DNA of 33,519 bases, from the NCBI GenBank assembly GCA_029243225.1, contig JAQWSL010000038.1, positions 1 through 33,519 on the forward strand, written 5' to 3'. The DNA comes from Flavobacteriales bacterium. Lineage in GTDB: Bacteria; Bacteroidota; Bacteroidia; Flavobacteriales_D; Parvicellaceae. Made by a program: the position numbers and the translations under genes. This document shows, piece by piece, positions 15,190-24,584 of the stretch (positions are counted from its first letter, which is position 1; every line of letters begins with the position of its first letter). The notes under the pieces are model-generated. The model saw only the letters and a program-made list of their open reading frames with translations. It did not search any database and was not told the origin of the DNA.

Positions 15190-16347
15190 TTATATTTTAG
15201 TTAATATTTCTCCAGCTAAACGTAGTGTTCTCTCTTTTTTAGCAAAACAAAATCTTAATACTTTTTCATTTAAAGGCGAATTATAAAATACAGAGACCGG
15301 AATAGCAGCTATTCCATGTTCTTGCACAAGCTTTTCTGCAAAATTAATATCGATTTCATCAGTTATTTCAGAATAATCAAGCAATTGAAAATAAGTTCCG
15401 TGGCTAGGTATTATTTTAAATCTTGAATTACTTATGGATTCTATAAACACATCTCTTTTCTGTTGATAAAAGCTTCCTAATGATTGGTAATTAGTTGGTT
15501 CTTTTAAATATTCTGCTAACGCGTGCTGTAGGGGATGATTACTTGAAAAAACATTGAATTGATGAACTTTTCGAAATTCAACCATCAATTCTTTAGGCCC
15601 TATACAATAGCCCATCTTCCAACCAGTAATGTGAAATGTTTTTCCAAATGAATATACTGCCAAAGTTCTGTCTGCAAGTCTTTTATTTTTACATATACTG
15701 GCATGTTCAATTTCATCAAATACAATGTGCTCATAAACCTCATCACTCAAAATAATTATTTCTGAATCTGCTGTTATTTTATCAAGTTCTTTCAAATCTT
15801 CAATTGAAAGCAAGGTACCTGTTGGATTATGTGGGGTGTTTATAATAATCATTCTAGTACGTTGAGATATCAACTTTTTAACTTCCTCCCAGTTCACCTT
15901 ATATTCTGGGGATTTCATTTGAACAAACACTGGCTTACCTCCTACTAATTCTATTGCAGGTTGATAGCAATCATATGCTGGTGTAAAAATAATAACCTCA
16001 TCTTCTTCTTTAACGAATGCTGCAATAGCAGTAAATATTGCTTGTGTTGCACCAGAAGTAATGGTGATTTCAGATTCAGGATTGTATTCGATTTGATATT
16101 GGTTAAAAATTTTCTCAGCTATTCTCTCCCTTAGCTGCATTAATCCAGGCATTGGAGCATACTGGTTAAAACCAGACTTCATACTCTTCTGTGCTAATTG
16201 AATTAGTTGGTCATCTATCTGGAAATCTGGAAATCCTTGAGATAAATTTAGCGCTTTATACTGAGTTGCCATTGCAGACATTTTCGTAAAAATTGTAGTT
16301 CCTACCTTAGGGAGTTTTGAAAATATTGAGTTTTTATATTTAGGCAT
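15190..16347 (-). CDS. PLP-dependent aminotransferase, methionine/kynurenine aminotransferase type
   Basis: This 385-residue cytoplasmic protein belongs to fold-type I class I/II aminotransferases. It shows LNLSQGFPDFQ near 33-43, NQYAPMPGLMQLRE (61-74), the PLP phosphate-binding TSGATQAI (97-104), NTPHNPTG (170-177, Asn174), SDEVYE with Tyr205, and SFGKTFHITGWKMGY with the Schiff-base Lys236. The start SKLPKVGTTIFTKMSA and the GFPDF pattern resemble YbdL, a methionine aminotransferase, and the kynurenine aminotransferases. I favour an enzyme acting on methionine or aromatic acids with an oxo-acid acceptor. Its place between PBP1A and a lytic transglycosylase is probably operon convenience and not a functional link. 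Confidence 0.9.
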   Translation of the reverse strand: MPKYKNSIFSKLPKVGTTIFTKMSAMATQYKALNLSQGFPDFQIDDQLIQLAQKSMKSGFNQYAPMPGLMQLRERIAEKIFNQYQIEYNPESEITITSGATQAIFTAIAAFVKEEDEVIIFTPAYDCYQPAIELVGGKPVFVQMKSPEYKVNWEEVKKLISQRTRMIIINTPHNPTGTLLSIEDLKELDKITADSEIIILSDEVYEHIVFDEIEHASICKNKRLADRTLAVYSFGKTFHITGWKMGYCIGPKELMVEFRKVHQFNVFSSNHPLQHALAEYLKEPTNYQSLGSFYQQKRDVFIESISNSRFKIIPSHGTYFQLLDYSEITDEIDINFAEKLVQEHGIAAIPVSVFYNSPLNEKVLRFCFAKKERTLRLAGEILTKI

Positions 16348-16390
16348 TTATTTAAAAAAAACTTGGTTACTGAATCAACTAATGGCTCTT

Positions 16391-18694
16391 TCACAACCAA
16401 GGATTATTAGACTGTGGGTCTGCAAATGTACATTTAATTTCTGTTGACATGCCTTCGACTGGAGCTGTGAAATCCGCTTTGTTTATCTTTATTTTCTTGT
16501 CTTTATATACGTTTTTCATAAAATAACCCCAAATAGGTAGCGCTGTATTTGCTCCTTGACCATTTGTAGTTGTCTTAAAGTGTACCGATCTATCTTCTGC
16601 TCCTACCCAAACTCCAGTAACCAAATCTGGAGTATGCCCCAAGAACCAACCGTCTGAATTGTTTTGTGTTGTACCTGTTTTTCCTGCCATAACTCCAGAA
16701 AAAGAATAGGGTTTATTACCTCTCAGCCTTCTCGCTGTTCCTCCTCTAGCTCCAGTAATTGGATTGGTAACTCCAGAAACTCCCTTCATCATTTTTAAAA
16801 CATTAAATGCTGTTACTGGATCCACTATCTGTTTCACTTCTTGTTTAGGTTCCCATATTAGGTTCCCATATTTATCTTCTATTCGAACAATACTTATTGG
16901 TTCAACAAATAAACCATTGTTTGAAAAAATACAATGTGCCGCAGTTTGATTCAAAACAGAAAGGTCACAGACTCCCAATCCAAGAGAAGAAACTTCTTCA
17001 ATAGATTTGTTCCATAAACCCATACTTTTAAAATAACTTACCACTCGAGAGTTTTTACCCCCTGTTTCTTTAATAACTTGAGCTGTTATGTTGTTCTGTG
17101 AATTTGCTAAAGCAAAATATACTGGGACTTGGTCTCCTGAATAAACTTTTTGACCTCCAGGACACCATTGCTTTGTTAATTCTCCAAATGGTATGTCAAT
17201 ACAATATTTAATGTCAGGATAAGTAGTACATGGTGTTATTTTACCACTCTCAATTGCAGCGGCATATACAAAAGGTTTTATGGTAGAGCCAACTTGTCTT
17301 TTTGCTTTGCTTGAACAATCAAATTTAAATTGCCGATAATTAATTCCTCCAACCCATGCTTTAATAAAACCCGTATGAGGATCTATTGCAATTAAACCAG
17401 CTCTTAAAATAGACTTATAATATAGAATTGAATCGAGAGGAGTTATTTGACGTTCTTTTAGTTGCCCTTTACTTTTCCAATCAAACACCTTGATTGCCTG
17501 TTTTGTATTAAAGTTTTTCTTAATGTCATCTTCAGACCATCCTTGAGCTTTCAATTTTTTGTACCTGTCAGAGTTTTTTATTGCTCTATTAACGATGTTT
17601 TGTCTTGTTTTTTTTGAGGTTTCATTGCTAAAAGGCCAATTCTTATTTCTTTTTATTTCTTTATTTAAGAGTGCCTGTAAACTGTTTTTTAAATGTGTTG
17701 AAACTGCATCTTCTGCATGCTTTTGTATTCTTGAATCTAATGCTGTATAAATTTTAAGCCCATCTGAATAAAGATTTGTTAGCTTACCAAACTCATTAAG
17801 AATTTCATTGTCTTTAATTATTCTTTTGGCTTTTAACCTTATATGCTCTCTAAAATATGGGGCTAATCCAGTATTATGTGTTTCTGGATGATAGTTTATC
17901 CCTAAAGGCAATAGTCTTAATGAATCGTATTCATTTTGATTAAGAATTTCATTTTTTTTCATTTGAAACAAAACCACTTCTCTTCTTTTAAGCGTTTTTT
18001 CTGGGCGTCTTATTGGATTGTATATGGATGGATTCTTTGCCATTCCAACAAGCATTGCAGCTTCTTGAACGGTTAATTCATTTGGAAGTTTATTAAAATA
18101 AATACGCGATGCTGAATGAATACCAACGGCTGTGTTTAAAAAGTCGAACTCATTGAAATACATCGAAATAATTTCTTCTTTTGTATACCTTTTTTCTAAC
18201 CTTGAAGCAATAATCCATTCAGCAAATTTTTGTAAAACTCTTTTAAACTTAGATTTTGGTCTCTCGTGAAACATCATTTTAGATAATTGCTGAGTTATTG
18301 TACTTGCTCCACCCTTGTTCTTTCCAATAAAGACACCAAAGACAGCTCTCGTTAAAGCTTTAACATCTACACCAGAATGGTCTCTAAACCTCACATCTTC
18401 TGTTGAAATTAAGGCGTCTATAAGATGAGGGGAAAGGTCATTATAATTAACCTTAGTTCTGTTAGAAATGTAAAAGCTTCCTATTTGATTGCCATCAGAC
18501 GAATATACAGCACTTGCTTCGTTACTTCTTGGGTTTTCTAGCTCATCTATTGAAGGGAGGCTTGATTCAGAAATAAATAACATAATAATAACAATGACAA
18601 AAAATGGAGAAATAAACAAACTCCATAATAAAAGAATAGATCTCTTTTTTACCTTCTTGGAAACTATTGTGGAATCTGTTTGTTTTTTAGCCAC
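16391..18694 (-). CDS. mrcA: Penicillin-binding protein 1A, bifunctional class A
   Basis: This 767-residue peptidoglycan synthase is anchored by one helix at about residues 18-42. The glycosyltransferase domain (about 70-240) contains the catalytic Glu99 in STEDVRFRDHSGVD, GGASTITQQLSKMMF (128-142), and RLEKRYTKEEIISMYFNEF. The transpeptidase domain (about 430-730) holds S470-T-I-K473, S532-Q-N534 and K672-T-G-T. It polymerises lipid II and cross-links the stem peptides in the periplasm. The start codon is GTG (18692-18694). The next Met is at residue 38 inside the anchor, so GTG is the sensible choice. It follows gldH after 11 bases, an arrangement I associate with Bacteroidota (RicT-GldH-PBP1A). 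Confidence 0.93.
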   Translation of the reverse strand: MAKKQTDSTIVSKKVKKRSILLLWSLFISPFFVIVIIMLFISESSLPSIDELENPRSNEASAVYSSDGNQIGSFYISNRTKVNYNDLSPHLIDALISTEDVRFRDHSGVDVKALTRAVFGVFIGKNKGGASTITQQLSKMMFHERPKSKFKRVLQKFAEWIIASRLEKRYTKEEIISMYFNEFDFLNTAVGIHSASRIYFNKLPNELTVQEAAMLVGMAKNPSIYNPIRRPEKTLKRREVVLFQMKKNEILNQNEYDSLRLLPLGINYHPETHNTGLAPYFREHIRLKAKRIIKDNEILNEFGKLTNLYSDGLKIYTALDSRIQKHAEDAVSTHLKNSLQALLNKEIKRNKNWPFSNETSKKTRQNIVNRAIKNSDRYKKLKAQGWSEDDIKKNFNTKQAIKVFDWKSKGQLKERQITPLDSILYYKSILRAGLIAIDPHTGFIKAWVGGINYRQFKFDCSSKAKRQVGSTIKPFVYAAAIESGKITPCTTYPDIKYCIDIPFGELTKQWCPGGQKVYSGDQVPVYFALANSQNNITAQVIKETGGKNSRVVSYFKSMGLWNKSIEEVSSLGLGVCDLSVLNQTAAHCIFSNNGLFVEPISIVRIEDKYGNLIWEPKQEVKQIVDPVTAFNVLKMMKGVSGVTNPITGARGGTARRLRGNKPYSFSGVMAGKTGTTQNNSDGWFLGHTPDLVTGVWVGAEDRSVHFKTTTNGQGANTALPIWGYFMKNVYKDKKIKINKADFTAPVEGMSTEIKCTFADPQSNNPWL

Positions 18695-18705
18695 TTATTA
18701 AAGCT

Positions 18706-19188
18706 TTAATGCTGAAGTTCAACTTTCTTTATTTTTACACCAACATCCATTATTCCCTTTAAATTAAGATCTCTCATCGCTTGGTGGACAGTGAAATGAT
18801 AGTTACCTTTTAATGGAAAATTAACCTTTTTATTATATAGCTTAATAGAATTTTCAACTGTTACTCCAGATTTATTCCCATGCCATTTCCCATATTTATC
18901 TGCTAATTCAAATTCAAAAGTGTCTCTTCTAGTTTTTTGGTTTGGAAAAGTTAAATCTGAAAAAATAAATATATTACTCCAGTCATAACTTGTAGTTGTT
19001 CTTAGCTCAAGAAATACATCATAAGACATTAGGGTGTCTTTAATTTCAAATTCAAAATCTATTGAATCGCTATGATTCCATGATGAATCATGAATTTCTT
19101 TATATTCTAAAAAATGAACGTTTTTTTCTGTGCAAGAGTAAAGGAAAAGCATTAAAATAAAACAAAAAATTGGATTGCGTTTCATCAT
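18706..19188 (-). CDS. gldH: Gliding-motility lipoprotein GldH
   Basis: This is a 160-residue lipoprotein. MMKRNPIFCFILMLFLYSC ends in a lipobox with Cys19, and the body holds WNHSDSIDFEFEIKDT, YDVFLELRTTTSYDWSNIFIF, DTFEFELADKYGKWHG and HFTVHQAMRDLNLKGIMDVGVKIKK. This is the GldH pattern, in particular 'R....Y...N...F' and the C-terminal 'R...L.GI.DVGi.ie'. In Flavobacterium johnsoniae GldH is needed for gliding on surfaces and belongs to the set connected with the T9SS. Its ATG overlaps the ricT stop (ATGATGA), so translation is coupled, and PBP1A follows. Its presence suggests a gliding or T9SS-bearing cell but does not prove motility. Confidence 0.9.
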   Translation of the reverse strand: MMKRNPIFCFILMLFLYSCTEKNVHFLEYKEIHDSSWNHSDSIDFEFEIKDTLMSYDVFLELRTTTSYDWSNIFIFSDLTFPNQKTRRDTFEFELADKYGKWHGNKSGVTVENSIKLYNKKVNFPLKGNYHFTVHQAMRDLNLKGIMDVGVKIKKVELQH

Positions 19189-20363
19189 TTGTTTGTTAGG
19201 TTTTTTGCCTTGTTTTTATTTCTATTATTTCGTTTATTATTGTTACGCTTTTTTGATTTTTTCTTTTTAAATACTTTATCAAACCTTGTTAAATCATCCT
19301 GACCTACAACGTTGTCATAATCGGGCGTAGATTCTTCTACCTTAAGGTGAATAAATTCATTGAAATTATCTGGTTTTTCTCCATTTTTGTTCATTTTAAT
19401 AATCTCATGAACTCTATCAGTTGTAAACTCGGATACAGAATTCATTCCAGATTTATTTTCTGTGAAATAATACATTACATTTTTAAAAACATCTGTTTTA
19501 AAATGCGTTGCTTTTCCTGTTTTAGATTCTAAAACTTTTTTTGGATTAGGAAACTTTTTTACCTGTTCAACATATTGATCCAACTCAAAATTTAAACAAC
19601 ATTTAAGTTTACCACATTGCCCTGCTAGTTTTTGAGGGTTTAGAGAAAGTTGTTGGTACCTAGCAGAACCTGTTGTTACTGATCTAAAGTCGCTCATCCA
19701 AGTAGCACAACACAATTCTCTTCCACAAGAGCCAATTCCTCCAAGCCTAGAAGCCTCTTGCCTAGTGCCAATTTGTTTCATTTCTATTCTAATCTTAAAC
19801 TCATCTGCCATGAGTTTAATTAGCTCCCTAAAATCTATTCTTGATTCTGCAGTATAATAAAAAACAGCCTTTGATTCATCTCCTTGAAACTCGACATCAC
19901 TGAGCTTCATATCTAACTTTAGCTTCATTACTATTTCTCTAGCTCTGTGCATTGTATCATTCTCTCTAGCTCTTGCCTTTTTCCACTTTTCAATGTCGTT
20001 TTCATCAGCCTTTCTAACAATTTTTCTTAATTCTCTGCTTATGGTTTTAACTTTTTTTCTTGCCATTTGATGTTTTACCAATAAGCCTGTAAGAGAAATC
20101 ATCCCCACATCTTTTCCTGGAGAAGATTCTACTACAACAGCATCACCAACATATACAGGGATTTGTTTTTCGTTGTAAAAAAAACCTTTCCTGCCATTTT
20201 TAAAACTAATTTCTGCAACTTCAAAATTGTTAGCGGCTTGATCAAGGTTATTTAACCAATCGAAAGATGACATTTGACTGCATCCGCCAGAAACACAATG
20301 GCCGTTACTTCTACAACCATTTGGTTTACCGTTTATATTGTTAGAACAATTAGCACAACTCAT
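19185..20363 (-). CDS. ricT: RicT/YaaT-like PSP1 domain protein
   Basis: This 392-residue cytoplasmic protein has a cysteine-rich N-terminus (Cys at 3, 6, 17, 23 and 28), then the PSP1 core. The core carries VYVGDAVVVE and the diagnostic cysteines in GSCGRELCCATW (Cys213, 218, 219) and GQCGKLKCCLNFE (Cys250, 255, 256). In Bacillus the RicT/YaaT protein forms a complex with RicA and RicF that carries iron-sulfur clusters and helps RNase Y mature mRNAs. The last 40 residues here are a Lys/Asn-rich tail (KKKSKKRNNNKRNNRNKNKAKN), a likely RNA-binding segment. RicA and RicF are not in the window. The gene overlaps gldH by four bases and follows holB after 54 bases. Confidence 0.9.
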   Translation of the reverse strand: MSCANCSNNINGKPNGCRSNGHCVSGGCSQMSSFDWLNNLDQAANNFEVAEISFKNGRKGFFYNEKQIPVYVGDAVVVESSPGKDVGMISLTGLLVKHQMARKKVKTISRELRKIVRKADENDIEKWKKARARENDTMHRAREIVMKLKLDMKLSDVEFQGDESKAVFYYTAESRIDFRELIKLMADEFKIRIEMKQIGTRQEASRLGGIGSCGRELCCATWMSDFRSVTTGSARYQQLSLNPQKLAGQCGKLKCCLNFELDQYVEQVKKFPNPKKVLESKTGKATHFKTDVFKNVMYYFTENKSGMNSVSEFTTDRVHEIIKMNKNGEKPDNFNEFIHLKVEESTPDYDNVVGQDDLTRFDKVFKKKKSKKRNNNKRNNRNKNKAKNLTNK

Positions 20364-20417
20364 AATTAATTGACCATTTTAGAATAACAAATTTATTAAA
20401 AATAAGCTTTAAGGAAA

Positions 20418-21542
20418 TTATACTTTCTTTAATAAAGAATAGAATTTTAAAGATACATCTAAAAGCAAGATTTTAGGATTAGCGTTTCGCTCTAAATGAT
20501 AATACGCTTTATTTATTGTTTGGTCTAATCCAACAATGTTTAAATGGTTAATAAACGGAGAAAATTTACTTAAAAATTGATGCTGTTTATCATTTAATAG
20601 CGTTAGTGTTTCACCTGAATAATGACCGATTATACATTGCCTAAACATTTCTAATGAAAATAATAAAAACTCCTTTTGTTGTTCTCTTCCAATTGTAGCC
20701 ATTTCATCTACCCAATCTATTGTATCAGAAATATTACGAGAATAACATAAACGCATCCAACTAACGAAAGATGATAGATAAAAGTTGTCATTTTCATTTG
20801 AATTAATATTTTGTTCTGCTTTATGAAAATTACCGTCTGCAAGATTAGCACAATACTCAGCTTTTTCATTACTAAGCTGATGTCTAGAGATTAAATTCAT
20901 TTTAATTTCTTCAGCTTTAAGGTTTAAAAAATTCACCTTTTGTGTTCTAGATAAAATAGTGTCTATTATTTTATCAGCAGAATCTGCGACTAAAAGAAAA
21001 ATTGTTTTTTTAGGTGGCTCTTCAATCAATTTTAAAAGCTTATTTGCCGCCTCTTTATTCATAAGTTCAGGAAGCCACATAATTAAAATCTTATAGCTTC
21101 CTTCATAAGCTTTTAAGCTTAGCTTTTTTATAATTGCTTCGCTTTCTTTTACAGCAATAATTCCTTGTTTGTTCTGATTTCCTAAAAATTCATTCCAATG
21201 ACTTATTCCAATGTATGGACTTTGACTAATCATTTCCCTAAACTCTTTAATCACATCATCCGATTGTGTTATTTTATTTGTTTTAGATAAATGAACAGGG
21301 AAAGAGAAGTGAACATCAGGATGAGCTAATTGTTGGATTTTAACACATGAAGAACAAGTTCCACAGGAATCTTCAGCCCTATTTTGACATAATAAATACT
21401 GTGTATATGCAACCGCCATTGCAAAATGACCACTTCCTTCTTGGCCACAAAAAAGCTGGGCGTGACTAACCTTATTACTCTTGATGGTTTTTATTAATTG
21501 CTCTTTAAGCTCCTGTTGAGCTATAACATCTTTGAATAGCAT
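20418..21542 (-). CDS. holB: DNA polymerase III subunit delta'
   Basis: This 374-residue protein belongs to the clamp-loader AAA+ family. It begins MLFKDVIAQQELKEQL, with SHAQLFCGQEGSGHFAMAVAYTQYLLC over the Walker A site. Here the Lys is replaced (GQEGSGHF), as is usual in delta', which does not hydrolyse ATP. The zinc-binding CGTCSSC follows, then KILIMWLPELMNKEAANKLLKLIEEPPKKTIFLLV and TILSRTQK (the sensor/SRC-like region), and a C-terminal helical collar. It works with delta and gamma/tau to load the beta clamp on DNA. I start at ATG 21542. A TTG three codons upstream (21551) adds only MTH. It lies between cvpA and ricT in the minus-strand run. Confidence 0.9.
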   Translation of the reverse strand: MLFKDVIAQQELKEQLIKTIKSNKVSHAQLFCGQEGSGHFAMAVAYTQYLLCQNRAEDSCGTCSSCVKIQQLAHPDVHFSFPVHLSKTNKITQSDDVIKEFREMISQSPYIGISHWNEFLGNQNKQGIIAVKESEAIIKKLSLKAYEGSYKILIMWLPELMNKEAANKLLKLIEEPPKKTIFLLVADSADKIIDTILSRTQKVNFLNLKAEEIKMNLISRHQLSNEKAEYCANLADGNFHKAEQNINSNENDNFYLSSFVSWMRLCYSRNISDTIDWVDEMATIGREQQKEFLLFSLEMFRQCIIGHYSGETLTLLNDKQHQFLSKFSPFINHLNIVGLDQTINKAYYHLERNANPKILLLDVSLKFYSLLKKV

Positions 21543-21605
21543 ATGTGTCAAAGTTAAAAGAAAGTTTGTTTTAATTCCTTGTAATAAAAGAGAAAGTAGT
21601 TTCTT

Positions 21606-22121
21606 TTAATCTTTAGGCTTAATTTTGCTATTTGTTTCATAGAGCTTACTATTTTTAATAGCAGGGATTAGCACATTAGGGAGCTCAACAAGTGGCTCAT
21701 AAATAAGGGAGTTTTCTGAAAAATCTTCTGGCAAAAAATTAAACTGTTGATTATATCTATCTGTAATAAACAAAAGGATAGATATAATTAATCCAAATTT
21801 TAATAACCCAAAACATGCACCAGCAAGTTTATTTATAAATTTCAATTGTACAATGTCAATAATTTTTTCAAGTAATCTTCCTAAGAAATAAACAACCAAA
21901 ACAATTGCCAAGAAGGTCAACATAAAAGCTGTAATTGGAATATATTTATCGTCTACCTTCTCAATAATTAAATTTACAGCGTAATCAGAAAAATAAACAC
22001 CCCCCCATATTCCTAAACCCAATGCTGCCAAACTTACGACTTCAATAATTAGCCCCTTCTTAAATCCTTTAAAGGCTCCCCAAAGTAAAGGAACAATAAG
22101 AAAAATATCAATGTAATTCAT
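21606..22121 (-). CDS. CvpA-family inner-membrane protein
   Basis: This 171-residue protein has four hydrophobic helices at about residues 5-25, 28-45, 62-85 and 97-120. It contains the family patterns DIFLIVPLLWGAFKGFKKGLIIEVVSLAALGLG at the N-terminus and GRLLEKIIDIVQLKFINKLAGACFGLLK in the middle. CvpA is required for colicin V export in Escherichia coli, and its general role is poorly known, possibly in envelope homeostasis. The C-terminal tail (about 135-171) is soluble. The spacing to holB is 63 bases and to porZ 80 bases, so it could share a transcript with either. Confidence 0.88.
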   Translation of the reverse strand: MNYIDIFLIVPLLWGAFKGFKKGLIIEVVSLAALGLGIWGGVYFSDYAVNLIIEKVDDKYIPITAFMLTFLAIVLVVYFLGRLLEKIIDIVQLKFINKLAGACFGLLKFGLIISILLFITDRYNQQFNFLPEDFSENSLIYEPLVELPNVLIPAIKNSKLYETNSKIKPKD

Positions 22122-22201
22122 GAAGATAAAAGTATACTTAATGTGATTTGAGAAATAAGTAGTCTATGAAACATTTCAACAATAAAATGCTAGAAAAAAC
22201 T

Positions 22202-24541
22202 TTAATTAAGCACTAATATCTTGGTCTTAGTCTTTTGCGTTCCATCTTGACTAGTTGCAAAAACATAGTACACTCCCGATTTTACTCTATTTCCATCTAG
22301 CGTGTTTCCAGTCCATATGGCTTGCCCACCAATAGAAACGGTACTGTAAACCAAATTTCCAGCAGCGTCTGTAATTTTTACTTCAGATTTCTCCATAAAT
22401 CCTTTAACAGCGATATTGCCTCGATATTCGGGTCGAACAGGGTTTGGATAGGCATAAATATCTGAAAACTGTGTTTCAGGGCTAGTTGCCTCTGCCTTAA
22501 AGCCCATTAACCCTTCAGCTGTAGCAATGTACAACTCACCTGTATTTTCATTCATTGCCAGTGATGATATACTGTTGCTAAATAAAGGGCTGTTGTCTTT
22601 ATTAAATGAATAAATCATTTCCGTGCCATCTTCAGACATAAGAAACAACCCACCACCAGCAGATGCTAACCATTTTCGATTTCCACCATCAATAAGAATT
22701 TCGCTAATGTTCTCATTCTCTAACAAAAGTTGAACAGACCCATCAAGGTTTAAGAGAATTTGTTGTGCATCAATATCATTTGAGCTAAAAATATCATAAA
22801 CATTGTAAATAACCGCAGGGCCTTGCTCAGTGCCAATCCATATTTCACCATCTCTATCTTCAGTAATAGTATTTACAACATTATTAGGCAATCCTCCCTG
22901 GCCAGTATTAGAATTTAGCACTTTATATTGATCATCTGATGCTATTAATGGTGTCTGGTTATTATCGTAAACAAGAATTCCTACATCTTTAATGGACATC
23001 CATATGTATCCCATGGTTTTATCTATGTACAAGTCGGTACATAATTGATCAGAAGCACTTGAACCACAATTAAAAGACATCCATTCTCCTTCAGGTGTCA
23101 ACATGGATAATGGTTCACTAACAAATGAATTACAAACCCAAAGATTACCTTCATTGTCAAAACAGCTTCCAGAAACAAATACATTTTCGCCTCCTTGATT
23201 AATTCTAGTTTGTAAGCTGGAATTGTAATAGGTGTGTCTTTTAATCATTTCACCAGATAAAACCTCTACTAGCCCCCCTCTGAAAGAAGATAAAAAAACA
23301 TGCGCTGTGTTTGATGGATCAATGGTGGTCCAGATAAAATCTGAAACAATATCCACACTGTCGGCTAATTCGGAAACAGATGTTCTATTAATTGCTTCCC
23401 AATCAAATTGATTGAAATGAAAACAACCCCTCCAATTGTATGTGTTGTTCCAATTAGAGCCAGTTGTTCTACCTGCAGAAACCCAAAGCTCATTTTCTAA
23501 GCAAACTAAATGAACCCCTTCATTTGAATAAGGCCCACTTATAGGATATTGATTCGCTTTCCAATTGCTTTCAAGGGCAATTAGTCCTAATTTCTTATCT
23601 CCTATCCAGTATTTACCATCATCCCAAACTGCTTGGTTGGGTGTAATGTTACTTCCCCCAGAAAAAGTGAAAAGACTCTCTATCACATTAAAATACCAAT
23701 CATATTCAATAACACTTCCATTTTTTGATACAACTAAATTAGAAGTATTAAGTTCAATCGAATTAATTTCATCATTATTGAGTTCATTAGGAGAGCTCCA
23801 AGCATTGTTTTCAAAACAAAACCCAACGTCATCATTTAAAGAAGCTCCCTTTTGAACTACAACTAACCGCTCAGAGCTTGCACCATTAATATATTCAATT
23901 AATTCAAAATTTGTAGCTGAAGTTAATGGGACAATTAGCTCCGCCCAAGATGCAGGGTTGGCTAGAAAAGGAGTGCTTTCACTGGCGAATAAAATGCCTA
24001 AATCTGTAGCTGCATAAATGTTTCCGCCACCAATAGTTATGTCATTAACCTTTATTTGTTCACCATTATTTCCAATGTAATAAGTGTCTTTTATTTCTTC
24101 TTTATTAACATCCAATACAACTATTCCAAAACCTGTTGCCAAGTAAGTAAGGTTCTCCTTAGAATACATGCCGTAAATCTTCCTGTCTCCTATAACACTG
24201 CTGTTAACTATTGCGGAAATATTTATTATTTGATTGCCCTTAATAAGGTCAATATTACCAGAGTTGTAACCTACTACTATTGCATTGTTTTGTTGGTTTG
24301 GATGAATGATAGACACCCCTAATTCAGACAAGCCATTTATTGTGGTTAATCTGTTTACAGAATTGTCCTCTAAATCAAAATAATACAAAGAATATTCAGT
24401 TGATGCATAGCATTTATCATTAATCGGAACTACGTATTCAACATTTGAATATGGCAAGTGATCTCTCCATGATCCAACGCTGAAATCTTGAGAAAATAAA
24501 ACAAGTGGTGATAGTATTATAAATAAGATTGCTTTTTTCAC
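22202..24541 (-). CDS. porZ: PorZ-like T9SS beta-propeller protein
   Basis: This 779-residue secreted protein has a signal peptide (residues 1-18, ...LVLFSQ), then the PorZ-like opening SVGSWRDHLPYSNVEYVVPI, two seven-bladed propeller-like halves made of repeats such as YFDLEDNSVNRLTTINGLSE and GEIWIGTEQGPAVIYNV, and a type A sorting domain from about residue 700 (YAYPNPVRPEYRGNI...GVYYVFATSQDGTQKTKTKIL). In Porphyromonas gingivalis, PorZ sits on the cell surface in the attachment complex that joins anionic LPS to T9SS cargo, and it is about the same length. The start is GTG (24539-24541), the only start that leaves the signal peptide intact. The sorting domain here may mean PorZ is itself a T9SS cargo. 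Confidence 0.85.
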   Translation of the reverse strand: MKKAILFIILSPLVLFSQDFSVGSWRDHLPYSNVEYVVPINDKCYASTEYSLYYFDLEDNSVNRLTTINGLSELGVSIIHPNQQNNAIVVGYNSGNIDLIKGNQIINISAIVNSSVIGDRKIYGMYSKENLTYLATGFGIVVLDVNKEEIKDTYYIGNNGEQIKVNDITIGGGNIYAATDLGILFASESTPFLANPASWAELIVPLTSATNFELIEYINGASSERLVVVQKGASLNDDVGFCFENNAWSSPNELNNDEINSIELNTSNLVVSKNGSVIEYDWYFNVIESLFTFSGGSNITPNQAVWDDGKYWIGDKKLGLIALESNWKANQYPISGPYSNEGVHLVCLENELWVSAGRTTGSNWNNTYNWRGCFHFNQFDWEAINRTSVSELADSVDIVSDFIWTTIDPSNTAHVFLSSFRGGLVEVLSGEMIKRHTYYNSSLQTRINQGGENVFVSGSCFDNEGNLWVCNSFVSEPLSMLTPEGEWMSFNCGSSASDQLCTDLYIDKTMGYIWMSIKDVGILVYDNNQTPLIASDDQYKVLNSNTGQGGLPNNVVNTITEDRDGEIWIGTEQGPAVIYNVYDIFSSNDIDAQQILLNLDGSVQLLLENENISEILIDGGNRKWLASAGGGLFLMSEDGTEMIYSFNKDNSPLFSNSISSLAMNENTGELYIATAEGLMGFKAEATSPETQFSDIYAYPNPVRPEYRGNIAVKGFMEKSEVKITDAAGNLVYSTVSIGGQAIWTGNTLDGNRVKSGVYYVFATSQDGTQKTKTKILVLN

Positions 24542-24584
24542 TTGAACTAAAAACTTACTTTAAAAAAAAATATTGCACTTAGCA

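Noticed and set aside
21543-21551. TTG start for the delta' subunit
   Set aside because: ATG 21542 gives the usual N-terminus of the family; the TTG adds only three residues.
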